A DNA stretch of 8,825 nucleotides, taken from NCBI GenBank assembly GCA_003488105.1, contig DNMS01000277.1:5482-14306 (forward strand), given 5' to 3'. Positions within the stretch are counted from its first letter, which is position 1; the number at the start of each line of letters is the position of its first letter. A program made the translations under genes and the position numbers. Shown piece by piece: positions 1-6,670 of the stretch. The notes beneath the pieces were generated by a model that saw only the letters and a list, made by a program, of their open reading frames with translations, did not search any database and was not told where the DNA came from. This DNA comes from Rhodospirillaceae bacterium (GTDB lineage: Bacteria > Pseudomonadota > Alphaproteobacteria > Rhodospirillales_A > Casp-alpha2).

Positions 1-370
1 TGTCCGCTAACGGCAGAACGATGCCTGAAATATGCCACGGCATGCCGGAAACGGACGCCGCCACATCGACGAAAAAATTCGCGTACTTGAAGTAACCCAA
101 GAGCCCTAGGTTGAAGGCAATACCGAGCCATAACCATTGGCGCGATGTGGCTCGATCGGGTTGGATTTTTCGAGAGATGAAAAAATTGACCAGTATCGAG
201 GCCAAGATCAGCAGCAGATATTTCGGGTTCCACCAGCCGTAGAAAACCACCGAGGAAAAGGTCAGGAAGGTGACCATGAACCGATGATTTCCGGTCCGGG
301 AAAATACATAAAACCCGCCGATCACGATCGGCAGAAAAACCAAGATGAAGGTATAGGAATTGAACAGCAT
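1..370 (-). CDS. MBOAT-family membrane O-acyltransferase (AlgI-like), 5' part only
   Basis: Read leftward from the ATG at 370, the frame stays open for 123 codons and runs off the window at base 1, so the catalytic histidine region is not visible. The N-terminus MLFNSYTFI, hydrophobic segments at about residues 8-22, 34-46, 50-66 and 79-95, the FYGWWNPKYLLLILAS block (43-58) and LGYFKYANFF (91-100) are hallmarks of AlgI/DltB-type O-acyltransferases. These inner-membrane proteins move acyl groups, usually acetyl, onto exported polysaccharides with an AlgJ/AlgX- or DltD-like partner. An in-frame TAG six codons upstream of the ATG fixes the start. Only a weak Shine-Dalgarno-like GTAGG is seen. 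The gene is divergent from the methyltransferase at 575. The family call is firm; the substrate (cell-surface glycan versus other acceptor) is unknown. Confidence 0.9.
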   Translation of the reverse strand, partial: MLFNSYTFILVFLPIVIGGFYVFSRTGNHRFMVTFLTFSSVVFYGWWNPKYLLLILASILVNFFISRKIQPDRATSRQWLWLGIAFNLGLLGYFKYANFFVDVAASVSGMPWHISGIVLPLAD

Positions 371-422
371 GCGCGGCTCGCCGACCTACGCCGGCGGCTC
401 TTCCTTGAGGGTCTGCAATCGA

Positions 423-440
423 GACGTGCCCTGACGTGCC
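423..440. repeat. 8-bp direct repeat GACGTGCC x2, 10-bp period
   Basis: GACGTGCC occurs at 423-430 and again at 433-440, one helical turn apart, between the divergent acyltransferase and methyltransferase genes. A perfect 10-bp palindrome GTTTGCAAAC lies close by at 470-479. Either could be a regulator-binding site, but they are short enough to be chance. Confidence 0.3.
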
Positions 441-516
441 ACTGTTACCACTCTCCCGATGTTGGATAAGTTTGCAAACGCCTGCTCCTGGCCACCTATG
501 AAGGATTGCGGGCTGC

Positions 517-545
517 TAGGCAAGGGCATGATGGAACCGTATAAG
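517..545 (+). promoter_or_regulatory. Possible sigma-70-type promoter for the 575 methyltransferase
   Basis: TAGGCA (517-522, 4/6 to TTGACA) and TATAAG (540-545, 5/6 to TATAAT) are separated by 17 bases. This would start a transcript near 552, about 23 bases before the ATG at 575 and just ahead of the AGGAGA ribosome-binding site. Found by eye only. Confidence 0.4.
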
Positions 546-574
546 TGCAGGCATAGCAGGAGACATTTTCGCCC

Positions 575-1369
575 ATGCCCATCATCAACAAGCTGTTCGC
601 CGGATACGAAAGCCTCGGCTTCACGGTGTCGTCAGGGCTCAATCCCCATCATCACGGGGGCAACTTGGGTGCGCCGTTCACCTGGTTACTGAAAGATGGG
701 CGCAGTTTTTCCAACGGGCTCGGGATTTCCATGAAGGAAATCTACTTTCTGGAATGCCTGTTCGAGGAATTTCGGCCGCGCAACGCCTTTGTCATCGGTA
801 ATTCATTTGGCTGGAGCACGCTGGCGATCGGCCTGCTGAACCCGGATGCGCGGGTTTTGGCCATCGACGCCGGCTTTGATGAAAATTCACTGGAAGGTCT
901 TGATGTCACCAATCGGCTGGGGGGTGCGTTGGGACTGAATGTTGTCGCCGTCCAGGCGGTTTCCCCCGAAGGGGTTGATGGCGCCGTCACAGAGCATTTG
1001 TCCAGCCCCATCGATTTCTGTTTCATTGACGGCCTACATACCAACGAACAGGTGTTCAAGGATTTTGCCGCGCTGAAACCGCATATGTCCGATGACGGCG
1101 TGTTCCTGTTCCACGATGTCATCAGTTGCGATCTTGCGCCGGGAATTGCGCGCATCGCCGAAGCCTGCGGAAAGGCCCCCGAAGTGCTCTATGGGACCAG
1201 TTCCGGTATGGCAATCCTATGCCTCGGAAATGACCGGACCCTCGCGCGGACCCTCGCGACATTCCGTGGAGATACTGGGGCTATCAACCTGATCCGCCGG
1301 CAGCAACGGCCCAAGGTCCATCGCCTGTTGTCGCGCTGGCGCCGTAGTATCGCCAAGCGCATCGGGTAA
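575..1369 (+). CDS. Class I SAM-dependent methyltransferase (Methyltransf_24-like)
   Basis: A 264-residue cytosolic protein with a Rossmann-type methyltransferase core. The SAM-binding motif I is VIGNSFGWST (73-82), the following strand is VLAIDA with the probable ribose-binding acid at D98, and motif IDFCFIDGLHTNEQVFKDF (146-164) matches the D-x-x-F-I-D-G-x-H signature of the methyltransferase_24/cephalosporin-hydroxylase-like group. FLFHDV (177-182) is the next conserved strand. The N-terminal HHHGG (25-29) and basic C-terminus (RLLSRWRRSIAKRIG) are not explained by the fold. AGGAGA at 558-563, 11 bases upstream, supports the ATG at 575. Relatives often sit in glycan or secondary-metabolite clusters; the neighbouring acyltransferase and glycosyltransferase fit that, but the methyl acceptor is unknown. 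It is convergent with the glycosyltransferase, 57 bases between stops, with no clear terminator seen there. Confidence 0.85.
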   Translation: MPIINKLFAGYESLGFTVSSGLNPHHHGGNLGAPFTWLLKDGRSFSNGLGISMKEIYFLECLFEEFRPRNAFVIGNSFGWSTLAIGLLNPDARVLAIDAGFDENSLEGLDVTNRLGGALGLNVVAVQAVSPEGVDGAVTEHLSSPIDFCFIDGLHTNEQVFKDFAALKPHMSDDGVFLFHDVISCDLAPGIARIAEACGKAPEVLYGTSSGMAILCLGNDRTLARTLATFRGDTGAINLIRRQQRPKVHRLLSRWRRSIAKRIG

Positions 1370-1426
1370 CACCGTGCGAATGTGGTTTGCGGTCCCGCCG
1401 CTGGGGCGATTTAGATCATGAACGGC

Positions 1427-2311
1427 TCAATCCGCCGGTGAGTAGCGGAGTGTTCGCTCGATCGTCCGTCCATCTGACGTTTCCAGTGCAAACACCTTGT
1501 CCTTGATCGGGCCCAGCAGGTGCACGATGCCCAGCGGCCGGTGCGGCGGCTGAGGTTCAACCAGGCGTCCCGTCTCTGCGTCGATCATGGGGGGAGCGGT
1601 GATGCACATCCAGTTGCACCAAGCCGGCAGCAGGCCTGTCGGCGGCTTGTGGTGATAGATCACATAGTTCAGCGCGGTTTGTTCCACCAGACCGTCCTGT
1701 ACGCGCGGCAGGGCCTGGCCCAAGGCGTCCTGCCACAACGTCCAGTGTGGCGCATCCGCGCGCATGGCAAAGGCCCCTGAGTTGACAAAGGGGTTGCGGC
1801 CTAGACGGTTGGCCACCCGCCAGCCGTACCCTAGTCGGTATTGGCGAAAGGTCAGCGTATTCCAGCGTGGACGTTGCCATTTGAAACTCGTCTGATAGCA
1901 ACGGTCCAATTCAAGCGCGACGGCCAACTTGCCTTTCCAGGCGACGTCCAGATAAAGCTCGATCACGGACCAATCCTGAACCCATGCGTCTGCATCGATC
2001 CAAAGGTAAACATCGTATCCGGGCATGTGCTTGGGAAGGTGCGGCCTGGCGGTGAAGGCTTTGTATCCGTCGGATTTCTTGTCGCGGTTAGGAAAGTCGT
2101 AGTCCCAGCCCGGCTTAATGAATTCCGTCACCTGCGGTGTGATGATTTCGCGCTGTTCCGTCGTCAGGCCAAGGTCCAGGATCGTAATCGGGGCCTGGGC
2201 GGCTTGAGTTTCCGGCAGACCGCGAATTGACGCCACCATGCCCTGCAACAATCCGAAGTAGTTGGCGTCTGCGGCAGTGACAATCGTGTAGCTGTAGGGA
2301 CGGCCGTCCAT
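1427..2311 (-). CDS. GT8-like glycosyltransferase, GT-A fold
   Basis: A 294-residue protein without signal peptide or membrane segment. It opens with a strand-helix unit (YTIVTAADANYFGLLQGMVASI, 8-29) typical of nucleotide-sugar binding. The metal-binding DxD motif is WIDADAW (D106, D108), NSGAF (177-181) is the usual acceptor-side loop, and HLLGPIK (264-270) matches the GT8 H-x-x-G-x-x-K signature near the C-terminus. The expected role is transfer of a sugar from an activated nucleotide donor, with Mn or Mg; donor and acceptor cannot be read from sequence. The ATG at 2311 overlaps the stop of the upstream FkbM-like gene by one base (TGATG), with AGAGGGG at 2320-2326 as ribosome-binding site; a TTG codon just before gives a 295-residue alternative. 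Coupled translation suggests the two enzymes work on the same product. A more distant nucleotide-sugar transferase family is the main alternative. Confidence 0.8.
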   Translation of the reverse strand: MDGRPYSYTIVTAADANYFGLLQGMVASIRGLPETQAAQAPITILDLGLTTEQREIITPQVTEFIKPGWDYDFPNRDKKSDGYKAFTARPHLPKHMPGYDVYLWIDADAWVQDWSVIELYLDVAWKGKLAVALELDRCYQTSFKWQRPRWNTLTFRQYRLGYGWRVANRLGRNPFVNSGAFAMRADAPHWTLWQDALGQALPRVQDGLVEQTALNYVIYHHKPPTGLLPAWCNWMCITAPPMIDAETGRLVEPQPPHRPLGIVHLLGPIKDKVFALETSDGRTIERTLRYSPAD

Positions 2312-3186
2312 CAAGCGAGCCCCTCTTTAGGATTGCCGGATCCAATGGACGGCTTCTTGGGTATCGCGGAAACCCATTGCATCGTTTCAGGGCGGAATTC
2401 GCAGACGGCAAGCCAGCGATCGATTGCGTCGCGGCCGCGTAACACGTCATAGCGGTTGGGGTCGCGGGCCCCTTCGCTGATGATGTCGACCGTGTGGCTG
2501 CCTGACAGGGCAGCGCTCAACGTTTCAGTAACGGGCCGGCCGATGAAATCATGGCATTCGATCAGGAAATGGGCCTGGCGCCCCGCGGCGGTCACTTTCG
2601 GGACGATCAGGTCGAGTTCGAATCCTTCGCAATCGCAGATGACAAGGCTACGGGGAAACTCGGCCAGAAATGCCGCGAGTTCCTCGGCGTTCATGGCGCC
2701 TCTGCAATCGACCTTGTCCGACACGCCATTACGCTCGGCGTTTCGCCGGGTTGCGGAAAGCGCGGCAGGGTCGATATCGACGGCGACGACCTTGGGCGTA
2801 TCCAGGATCATCGCGGCGCCGATCGTGTAATAACCCTCGGCCGAGCCGATATTGACCACCGCGTCGAAGGACTCACCCCGGATCGCCGCCATGGCGTCGG
2901 CAATCTCCAGTTCGTAGCATCCCAGCAGCTTGGCGGTGATGCCGCCGTCGCCCCAGGACACCTGTGTGTCGATCTTCATTCCCTTGAACGGTCCGTCGGA
3001 AACGATTCCGTTCGTTGTTTTGATCACATCCCGCTCGATCACATGCAGGCGTTCTTCAGCAGCAACGCGAAGGATGTCGGCGACGAACTTCTGAGCTTTC
3101 GCGTCACTTTTTGCCTTGGCGCCGGCATATTTCACCCAGTTGCGAAACAAGCGGCGGGCGACGGTCAAAACAAAACGGCGGAGCAT
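2311..3186 (-). CDS. FkbM-like SAM-dependent methyltransferase
   Basis: A 291-residue class I methyltransferase. After a basic N-terminal helix (LRRFVLTVARRLFRNW) comes a linker domain, then motif I VVNIGSAEGYY (110-120), acidic strand end VAVDIDP (134-140), and the FkbM-type block ICDCEGFELDL (183-192), followed by LIECHDF (208-214). These match the FkbM group, which O-methylates sugars and polyketides, although the usual DVGANxG is NIGSAEG here. The ATG at 3186 is preferred because AAAAGG lies 6 bases upstream (3193-3198). Longer versions from 3222 or 3378 lack a ribosome-binding site and add a low-complexity, Pro/Arg-rich tail. A TATAAAAT on the minus strand at 3228-3235 could be a -10 box, but no convincing -35 is present. 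It is the first gene of a two-gene operon with the glycosyltransferase. Confidence 0.82.
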   Translation of the reverse strand: MLRRFVLTVARRLFRNWVKYAGAKAKSDAKAQKFVADILRVAAEERLHVIERDVIKTTNGIVSDGPFKGMKIDTQVSWGDGGITAKLLGCYELEIADAMAAIRGESFDAVVNIGSAEGYYTIGAAMILDTPKVVAVDIDPAALSATRRNAERNGVSDKVDCRGAMNAEELAAFLAEFPRSLVICDCEGFELDLIVPKVTAAGRQAHFLIECHDFIGRPVTETLSAALSGSHTVDIISEGARDPNRYDVLRGRDAIDRWLAVCEFRPETMQWVSAIPKKPSIGSGNPKEGLA

Positions 3187-3275
3187 GACAGGCCTTTTCG
3201 GCAAGGGCGCGGGGCCGAACATTACGAATTTTATACGCGAGGGGGAACCTTGATTGCAGTGATCACGGCCAAGGT

Positions 3276-3434
3276 GCCGGATGCTAGGCGGGGGGGCTGC
3301 ATTAGGTTTTCCCCATGTTCCACAGGGGTGTGGATCGTATCGCCGTTGTCCGTTCCCAGGGCGGGGCGTATTCTGCACATGGGTTCAGGGACAAGGGTGG
3401 TCCGCAAGGAACATCCCCAGGCCTAGGACCCGGT
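3276..3434 (+). ncRNA. Candidate structured small RNA, 6S (SsrS)-like rod
   Basis: This part of a 424-base gap without a convincing protein gene folds by eye into one long interrupted stem. Pairs run inward: CCGG 3277-3280 with 3430-3433; CTAGGC 3284-3289 with GCCTAG 3421-3426; GGGG within 3290-3296 with CCCC 3415-3418; ATGTTCC 3315-3321 with GGAACAT 3408-3414; TTGTCC 3346-3351 with GGACAA 3389-3394; CCCA 3355-3358 with TGGG 3380-3383. Between the fourth and fifth helices is a large asymmetric bubble (3322-3345 versus 3395-3407). A closing stem, central bubble and terminal stem in 150-200 bases is the architecture of 6S RNA, which binds sigma-70 RNA polymerase holoenzyme in stationary phase; GGGGTGT in the 5' bubble and GGGTTCA in the terminal arm look similar to what I recall of 6S. 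Strand is chosen because a terminator-like hairpin follows on the plus strand. No promoter was identified. Another RNA class, or divergent-promoter DNA with chance pairing, remains possible. Confidence 0.4.
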
Positions 3435-3449
3435 CAGTTTTCCCAGGGG

Positions 3450-3463
3450 CCCCCTTCGGGGGG
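3450..3463. other. Stable UUCG-tetraloop hairpin
   Basis: CCCCC (3450-3454), TTCG (3455-3458) and GGGGG (3459-3463) form a perfect five-pair stem closed by a UUCG tetraloop, an exceptionally stable RNA hairpin. No T-tract follows on either strand, so it is not a standard terminator. It lies between the candidate small RNA and the downstream terminator and could protect a 3' end from exonucleases. Confidence 0.55.
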
Positions 3464-3483
3464 AATGAAGGATCTCTGATCAG

Positions 3484-3523
3484 GAACGGCCCCACCGGGC
3501 AACCGGCGGGGCCGTTCTCTGTT
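3484..3523 (+). terminator. Strong hairpin with GCAA loop, likely intrinsic terminator
   Basis: GAACGGCCCC (3484-3493) pairs perfectly with GGGGCCGTTC (3508-3517). Inside, after one A-C mismatch, CCGG (3495-3498) pairs with CCGG (3503-3506) and is capped by GCAA, a GNRA tetraloop. The plus strand continues TCTCTGTTT, a moderate T-rich tail; the minus-strand side has none. No protein gene on the plus strand ends upstream, so the terminator implies an untranslated transcript from the 3187-3484 region. It sits 94 bases before the GTG of the hydrolase gene and so could also attenuate read-through into it. Confidence 0.6.
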
Positions 3524-3610
3524 TCGGCGTCCTGTGCCGGTCCGCTGCCTCCCCCCTCGCCAGTACGAAAGATGCTAAGCTCACTGCCAGACAGGCAGGG
3601 AGCATCCAGC

Positions 3611-4969
3611 GTGAAACTCACATTCATGGGCGCCACGGGCACGGTGACCGGGTCCAAATATCTGGTTGAGGCGGCCGGCAGCAAAATTCTCGTCGATTGC
3701 GGCCTGTTCCAGGGCCTGAAGGACCTGCGCCTGCGCAACTGGGCGCCGCTGCCGGTCGACCCCACGGAAATCGACGCGGTGGTCCTGACCCATGCCCATC
3801 TTGATCACAGCGGCTACATCCCCCTTCTCGTGCGCAATGGTTTCAAGGGGCCGATCTATTGTTCGGAAGCGACGCAGGACCTTTGCGCCATCTTGCTGCC
3901 GGACAGCGGCTATCTTCAGGAAGCGGACGCCGAGCGCGCCAATCGGCATAACTATTCCAAACACAAACCGGCCCTGCCGTTATACACCCAAGCCGATGCC
4001 CATCGCTCGCTGGATCAGTTCAAGGCCATTCCCTTCGGTGTCGAGCAGGCGCTCGGCGACGGCCTGACGGTCAGCCTGTCGCGGTCCGGGCATATCCTGG
4101 GGTCGGCCTTCGTGCGGATCGACGATGGCGGGACGTCGTTGGTGTTCTCCGGCGACTTGGGCCGGGCCGACGATCCGGTCATGGTGCCGCCCGCGGAAAT
4201 CCGCGATGCGGATTACTTGGTGGTGGAATCCACCTACGGTGACCGCCTGCACCGGGACAGCGACGCGGAGGCGAAGCTCGGCGCCATCATCCGCGAGACG
4301 GCCGGGCGCGGCGGCACGATTCTCATTCCCGCCTTCGCCGTTGGGCGCACGCAGACCGTCCTGTACCACATACACCAGCTGAAGCAGGCGCGGGCCATCC
4401 CGGACATCCCGGTGTTCCTCGACAGCCCCATGGCCATTAACGCGACGCGGCTTCTCAAGCATCACCGTGCCGACCATCGCCTGGCGGGGTCGCTCTGCGC
4501 CGAGGTCTGCCACATCGCCCATTACGTCAATACGGCCGATGAATCTCGGGCCCTGGACGAGGGGCTGGCCGTACCGCAGATCATCATCTCCGCCAGCGGC
4601 ATGGCCACGGGTGGGCGTATCCTGCACCATCTGAAGCACTTTATCGGCGATGCCCGCAACACGGTCCTGTTCACCGGGTTTCAGGCGGCGGGGACCCGAG
4701 GCGCGCGGCTGGTCCATGGTGAGGATGAAATCAAGATCCACGGCCGCCTGTGGCCCGTGCGTGCCGAGGTCGACATTCTGCACAACATGTCGGCCCATGC
4801 GGATTACAGCGAAATTCTCGGCTGGCTCGGCCATTTCCGAAAACCGCCCAAGCGCACCTTCATCACCCATGGCGAGCCCGAAGCGGCGTCCTCACTGCGC
4901 ATGAAGATCGAAGACCATCTGCATTGGGATGCGACGGTGCCGGACTACCTCGACCAGGTCGAGCTCTAA
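3611..4969 (+). CDS. MBL-fold/beta-CASP RNA-metabolising hydrolase (CPSF73/TTHA0252-like)
   Basis: A complete 452-residue cytosolic enzyme, the usual length for bacterial stand-alone beta-CASP proteins. It starts MKLTFMGATGTVTGSKYLVE, typical of the family. Zinc ligands are visible: HAHLDH (61-66, H61, H63, D65, H66), H161 in SGHILGS, D182 in SGDLG, and H420 in FITHGE. Beta-CASP elements are VESTYGD (E206, motif A), SASGM-TGGR (327-336) and H396 in SAHADYSE (motif B). Characterised relatives are endo- or exoribonucleases acting on single-stranded RNA; that this one cuts RNA is inferred, and its substrate is unknown. The GTG at 3611 is chosen because AGGGAG lies 8 bases upstream (3597-3602) and the conserved N-terminus begins there; the frame is open back to 3281 but that extension is low-complexity and non-homologous in appearance. 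All key residues are present, so it should be active. Confidence 0.93.
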   Translation: MKLTFMGATGTVTGSKYLVEAAGSKILVDCGLFQGLKDLRLRNWAPLPVDPTEIDAVVLTHAHLDHSGYIPLLVRNGFKGPIYCSEATQDLCAILLPDSGYLQEADAERANRHNYSKHKPALPLYTQADAHRSLDQFKAIPFGVEQALGDGLTVSLSRSGHILGSAFVRIDDGGTSLVFSGDLGRADDPVMVPPAEIRDADYLVVESTYGDRLHRDSDAEAKLGAIIRETAGRGGTILIPAFAVGRTQTVLYHIHQLKQARAIPDIPVFLDSPMAINATRLLKHHRADHRLAGSLCAEVCHIAHYVNTADESRALDEGLAVPQIIISASGMATGGRILHHLKHFIGDARNTVLFTGFQAAGTRGARLVHGEDEIKIHGRLWPVRAEVDILHNMSAHADYSEILGWLGHFRKPPKRTFITHGEPEAASSLRMKIEDHLHWDATVPDYLDQVEL

Positions 4970-4977
4970 GCCCTGCG

Positions 4978-5727
4978 CTATTTCGCGAATACCTTCTGCA
5001 GCAGTTCGGTCGTGCGCTTCGCGGGATTTTCGCGGATCGCCGCTTCCTCGCGTCCTAGGTACAAAAACACGCCGTCGATCGCCTTGGTCAGGACGTGATC
5101 GGTCAAATCGGCCTTCACGTCGGGCACGAAGGGCATGGATTTATACTGGCCCATCATCTTGTCATAGGCGGCGATGGCGCCCACTTCCGACAACTGCGTG
5201 TCGATGATCGGTTTCATGTCGGCCGCCAGCGGCGCCGACATCTTGGACCGGAAATACTGCGTCGCCGAATCCTTCGGCCCGTTCAGGATGCCCTTGGCGT
5301 CGTCGACCGTCATTTCGGAAATGGCATCGACGAACAGGGACTTGGCCTTGGGCACGGCGGCCTCCGCGGCCCGGTTCAGCCTGAGTTCCACATCGTCGGC
5401 CAGCGACGACATACCGATCTTGGAAAGTGCCGATTGCACCTTCTGCAAGGCGCCGGGCAGAGGAATATGAACGTCAGGTGATTTGTTGAAGCCATCGGCC
5501 GCGCCCAGCGTGCCGACCACCCGTTCCGAGCCGACGCGGAGCGCTTCCTTGAGCCCGGCCGCGATGTCGGTGACGCTGAGGGCATCGGTCGAGGGCGCGG
5601 AAGACCCGCCGAGCCCCTTGAGCAGGTCTTTGCCTTTATCGAGAAAGCTTTGGGCGCCGGCGGGCGGACTGAATGCCGCGATTCCGGTCAGCAAGGCACA
5701 GAGGGCGGCAAGCTGTTTCATGGTCAT
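4978..5727 (-). CDS. DUF4197 family exported protein of unknown function
   Basis: A 249-residue protein with a Sec-type signal peptide (MTMKQLAALCALLTGIAAFS..., probable cleavage after AGA at residue 25), so it should be periplasmic. The lone cysteine in the hydrophobic core (C10) follows Leu and does not form a lipobox. The mature part carries the DUF4197 blocks: GLKEALRVGSERVVGTLG (58-75), HIPLPGALQKVQSAL (87-101), the MTVDDAKGILNGP run (139-151), ATQYFRSKM (155-163), TKAIDGVFLYLGREEAAIRENP and the C-terminal RTTELLQKVF. The family is common in Proteobacteria and Bacteroidetes and has no established role. The first ATG (5727) is preferred because AGAGGAGA (5733-5740) is 5 bases away. Its stop is 8 bases from the convergent hydrolase stop and no terminator fits between them, so the two transcripts probably overlap. 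Confidence 0.9.
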   Translation of the reverse strand: MTMKQLAALCALLTGIAAFSPPAGAQSFLDKGKDLLKGLGGSSAPSTDALSVTDIAAGLKEALRVGSERVVGTLGAADGFNKSPDVHIPLPGALQKVQSALSKIGMSSLADDVELRLNRAAEAAVPKAKSLFVDAISEMTVDDAKGILNGPKDSATQYFRSKMSAPLAADMKPIIDTQLSEVGAIAAYDKMMGQYKSMPFVPDVKADLTDHVLTKAIDGVFLYLGREEAAIRENPAKRTTELLQKVFAK

Positions 5728-5827
5728 GGCGGTCTCCTCTGGTTGGGGGACGACATGGTAGCGCGAATGCCGGACGGGCAGGGGGAAATCGGGGGATTTT
5801 CAAAGGCTGGGAAGGTTCAATATTTTA

Positions 5828-5844
5828 CGTGACACAATGTCCCG
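5828..5844. promoter_or_regulatory. Probable IclR operator upstream of iclR gene (site 1)
   Basis: CGTGAC-ACAAT-GTCCCG is an imperfect dyad (6-5-6, one mismatched pair) 46 bases before the GTG of the IclR gene. It resembles the perfect dyad at 6666-6682 and shares TGACAC..ATGTCCC with 6691-6705. GTGACA (5829-5834) could be a -35 hexamer, with a poor -10 about TCATAT (5853-5858), so a bound regulator would overlap the promoter. Confidence 0.5.
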
Positions 5845-5890
5845 ATTTTTGCTCATATGAACTTCCGCATTTAACGCATGAGGACGGCCC

Positions 5891-6670
5891 GTGGCAGACA
5901 AACCGGAAACCAATTCGGCGATCCAAAAGGCGCTGTCCATCCTTGAAATGGTGACCCAGGAGATCCGCCCGCTTGGGATTGTCGATATCTCACGCGACCT
6001 TGGTCTGCCGCGCCAGACCGTGCATCGGGTGATCCGCCAATTGGAAGAACTCAGCCTTTTGCGCAAGGACCCGGGGACGGACCGCTATACCACGGGTGCG
6101 CGGCTGCGCGCCCTGGCGCTTAACACCATTTCATCATCCCATTCGACCCGCGCCAGCCACGCGATCCTTCAAGGCCTGGTTGACGTGGTCAAGGAGACCT
6201 GCAACGTCGGCATGCTGGACGGGCACGAAATCATCTATATCGACCGCGTGGAATGCGATTGGCCGCTGCGCGTGCAATTGAAGGCGGGCAGCCACGTTCC
6301 GGCCCATTGCACGGCCATCGGCAAGCTGTTGTTGGCCTACCAACCCAAGGACGCCCGCGACCGCATCCTGCGCACGGCGCCGCTGCGCAAGTTCACCAAA
6401 TACACGATCACCGACCCGGACCAGTTGGAAGCCAGCCTCGATCAAATCGCGGCCCAGGGGTATTCCATCAACAATCAGGAAGACGCCATTGGTCTGGTCG
6501 CCCTGGCGGTGCCCGTGCGCGACCCCCAGGGCGAGGTTATCGCCGGCCTTGCCGTGCACGCGCCGGAACCCCGCTTTCCCATCGCCAAGGCCATCGAGCA
6601 TATCGACACATTCCGCGAAGCGGCCGGGCGCATCGGCCTGTCTTTGTTCGAGGGTGATAAAAAATCGTGA
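5891..6670 (+). CDS. IclR-family transcriptional regulator
   Basis: A 259-residue regulator of standard IclR length. Residues about 8-70 form the winged helix-turn-helix, with SRDLGLPRQTVHRVIRQLEE (34-53) covering the turn and recognition helix and DRYTTGARL the wing. The C-terminal effector-binding domain (about 85-255) contains the family signature PAHCTAIGKLLLAY (137-150), EIIYIDRVE (113-121) and ALAVPVRDPQGEVIAGLAV (204-222). Such proteins bind DNA as dimers or tetramers and sense small organic acids or aromatics. The GTG at 5891 has GAGGA (5880-5884) 6 bases upstream. It precedes the ABC transporter genes on the same strand, and matching dyads flank it (5828-5844, 6666-6682, 6690-6705), so control of itself and of the transporter is the likely role. 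Whether it activates or represses, and its effector, are unknown. Confidence 0.95.
   Translation: MADKPETNSAIQKALSILEMVTQEIRPLGIVDISRDLGLPRQTVHRVIRQLEELSLLRKDPGTDRYTTGARLRALALNTISSSHSTRASHAILQGLVDVVKETCNVGMLDGHEIIYIDRVECDWPLRVQLKAGSHVPAHCTAIGKLLLAYQPKDARDRILRTAPLRKFTKYTITDPDQLEASLDQIAAQGYSINNQEDAIGLVALAVPVRDPQGEVIAGLAVHAPEPRFPIAKAIEHIDTFREAAGRIGLSLFEGDKKS

Noticed and set aside
3228..3235. TATAAAAT as promoter -10 of the FkbM-like operon
   Set aside because: Good -10 match on the minus strand but no acceptable -35 at 16-18 bases, and AT-rich octamers occur by chance; not listed as a feature.
3187..3378. Longer FkbM-like protein starting at 3378 or 3222
   Set aside because: The added residues are Pro/Arg-rich without family character, and only the ATG at 3186 has a well-placed ribosome-binding site (AAAAGG).
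3381..3425. Possible SRP (4.5S) RNA because of TCCGCAAGGAA
   Set aside because: The conserved SRP domain IV sequence (GGTCCGGAAGGAAGCAGCC-like) and its symmetric loop are absent; only a short stretch looks similar.
2551..3426. 291-codon open frame on the plus strand opposite the FkbM-like gene
   Set aside because: Shadow of a GC-rich gene: the minus-strand product carries clear methyltransferase motifs, and the plus-strand product has none.
3281..3610. N-terminal extension of the metallo-beta-lactamase reading frame back to an ATG at 3281
   Set aside because: The extension crosses the strong terminator-like hairpin and the candidate RNA, is low in complexity, and has no ribosome-binding site. 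The GTG at 3611 has one and starts the conserved N-terminus.
3980..4870. 296-codon open frame on the minus strand opposite the hydrolase
   Set aside because: Antisense shadow; its translation has no recognisable domain and the opposite strand encodes complete MBL/beta-CASP motifs.
5698..5700. Lipoprotein signal for the DUF4197 protein at C10
   Set aside because: The residue before the cysteine is Leu (LAALC), which does not fit the lipobox, and a normal AGA cleavage site follows.
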